A stretch of 64,000 nucleotides of DNA from Brachypodius melanocephalos (Eukaryota; Chordata; Aves; Passeriformes; Pycnonotidae): positions 16,764,717 through 16,828,716 of the forward strand of contig VZSR01001479.1 of NCBI GenBank assembly GCA_013398615.1. The letters run 5' to 3'. The notes beneath the pieces are model-generated. The model saw only the letters and a list, made by a program, of their open reading frames with translations, did not search any database and was not told where the DNA came from. Below, piece after piece: positions 63,091 through 64,000 of this stretch. The translations under genes and the position numbers were made by a program. Within the stretch, counting starts at the first letter, position 1. The number at the start of each line of letters is the position of its first letter.

Positions 63091-64000
63091 AGGAAGTCAC
63101 TCTCTTTGGCTTCAGCCCATGGGGAAGGCTTCCAACACTGAGAGAGGAATTACATGTCACAAGGGTGTGAAAGACAGTAGTTTAGCTTATCACAGGGTGG
63201 AAAATTTGTAGTTTTGGGTTTTTAGAATGGAGGTGAATGAGAGCAAGACACTGTATTTTTAATTATTACTGGTTTTGAGAGTTTAACCCACTATAAATAC
63301 TACAGCAACCTTTCTATTTCTTGGTCATGTCAGATCTTGTTGCTCTAGTTCAGCGCTTGGGAGACATCACTGCTGACTTACCCAAGTTCAGTGGGGCAGC
63401 TATAATTTGCACATTTCGGCAGAGGAGCCTATTGAACCAAATTTTTTTTGCTTAATTTGAAAGCTGAGAGAGTTCACTGGGTCAGAAAACAGACTGAAAT
63501 CAAACCTCCAATGAGAACATTCCTAAACATACAAGTTCATGATGTGGATTGAACCTGAATTTTACCAAAAATTTCAACTATGTGAACTCGCTATAAATGA
63601 TGATGGGTTTGATGTGAAATTCACATTGTGTGAGTTGGGCATATTTGTGTCTTGATATTCAAGCCAAGTAACACAATCTAACAGGAAAGGTATAATTAAA
63701 ATTAGGTTGATACAAACTTTATCTTTTTTTAATGCAATCCTGTAAACTGGGGTTTCATGAATGTGATTGAAAGAAAACTTTATGCTTTTTCCAATGATCT
63801 GAATTATTTTTGTGGTAATGACTATTCCAGGTCACATTGTAATGACTTGATGACATGTGTTTCCTGGTTCTCATCCTGAAGGATATGATGGTTCTTCCTT
63901 AGATAAGAATTTTCAAATATTTATTTTGTAACACCAGGCCATTGTAATTAAGAAGGAGAGGAGGATTTTTTTGGCTTTTTAAGAGTGAAAGAAATTGTTT

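Larger units (their letters stand above)
1..64000 (+). other. KIF6: KIF6 gene body (internal part)
   Basis: The whole window appears to lie inside one plus-strand gene, KIF6, a kinesin-9 family microtubule motor linked to motile cilia. Seven exons conceptually splice into one open frame that follows vertebrate KIF6, as I remember the human protein, from the switch I region to the early stalk and tail. Neither the start codon and P-loop exons nor the terminal exons and polyadenylation site were found, so the gene extends beyond both ends. The six complete introns measure about 5.0, 4.4, 3.1, 14.4, 0.8 and 2.0 kb. Assigning the flanks (1-5770 and 36363-64000) to KIF6 introns is inference from the absence of any other gene. 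Confidence 0.85.
36363..64000 (+). other. KIF6: KIF6 intron, 5' part (at least 27.6 kb)
   Basis: The intron starts GTTAGTGT and no further KIF6 exon was found up to the window end by looking for the expected tail sequences. The intron holds at least five CR1 fragments, an LTR-like GC-richer block (about 46310-46960), dinucleotide and homopolymer tracts, and a 21-bp minisatellite at 62944-63090. The remaining sequence is unremarkable and AT-rich. Short unrecognised exons could have been missed by eye. Confidence 0.7.

Noticed and set aside
62866..63211. Pro/Cys-rich and Gly/Gln-rich ORFs on both strands
   Set aside because: Created by the 21-bp minisatellite, whose period keeps every frame periodic.
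1..64000. tRNA, rRNA, CRISPR arrays, operons, intact provirus
   Set aside because: None seen; the window is vertebrate intron-rich DNA.

Overview
The window is AT-rich vertebrate nuclear DNA, most likely avian. It carries several CR1 LINE fragments, including an ORF2 piece with the FADD reverse-transcriptase motif and the typical CR1 3' end. CpG is scarce, T/G- and A-rich simple tracts are many, and coding sequence is sparse, in short exons with GT...AG introns. No bacterial or organellar features, tRNA, rRNA or CRISPR array were seen.

The only convincing gene is KIF6 (kinesin family member 6) on the plus strand. Seven consecutive coding exons lie at 5771-5977, 10929-11072, 15436-15522, 18580-18683, 33082-33187, 34019-34145 and 36150-36362. 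They total 988 nt (329 codons plus 1 nt) and join in one uninterrupted frame. They encode the C-terminal half of the kinesin motor (switch I NQASSRSH, switch II DLAGSER, the helix 4 to helix 6 core), the neck, and the start of the coiled-coil stalk and tail. The 5' exons (P-loop, start codon) and the distal tail exons lie outside the window, so nearly all remaining sequence is KIF6 intron.

Layout: 1-5770 is upstream intron with a possible decayed coding-like block on the minus strand (about 1330-3960). 5771-18683 holds four motor and neck exons, with a CR1 copy at about 11605-12585. 18684-33081 is a 14.4-kb intron with a possible small cassette exon. 33082-36362 holds three stalk exons, the last two separated by a U12-type intron. 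36363-64000 is the first 27.6 kb of a long intron with CR1 fragments, a possible LTR-like block, microsatellites and a 21-bp minisatellite near 63 kb.

The most notable feature is the minor-spliceosome intron at 34146-36149. Its donor GTATCCTTT and branch site TTCCTTAAT match the U12 consensus exactly, yet the only end that keeps the conserved frame is CG instead of AG or AC.
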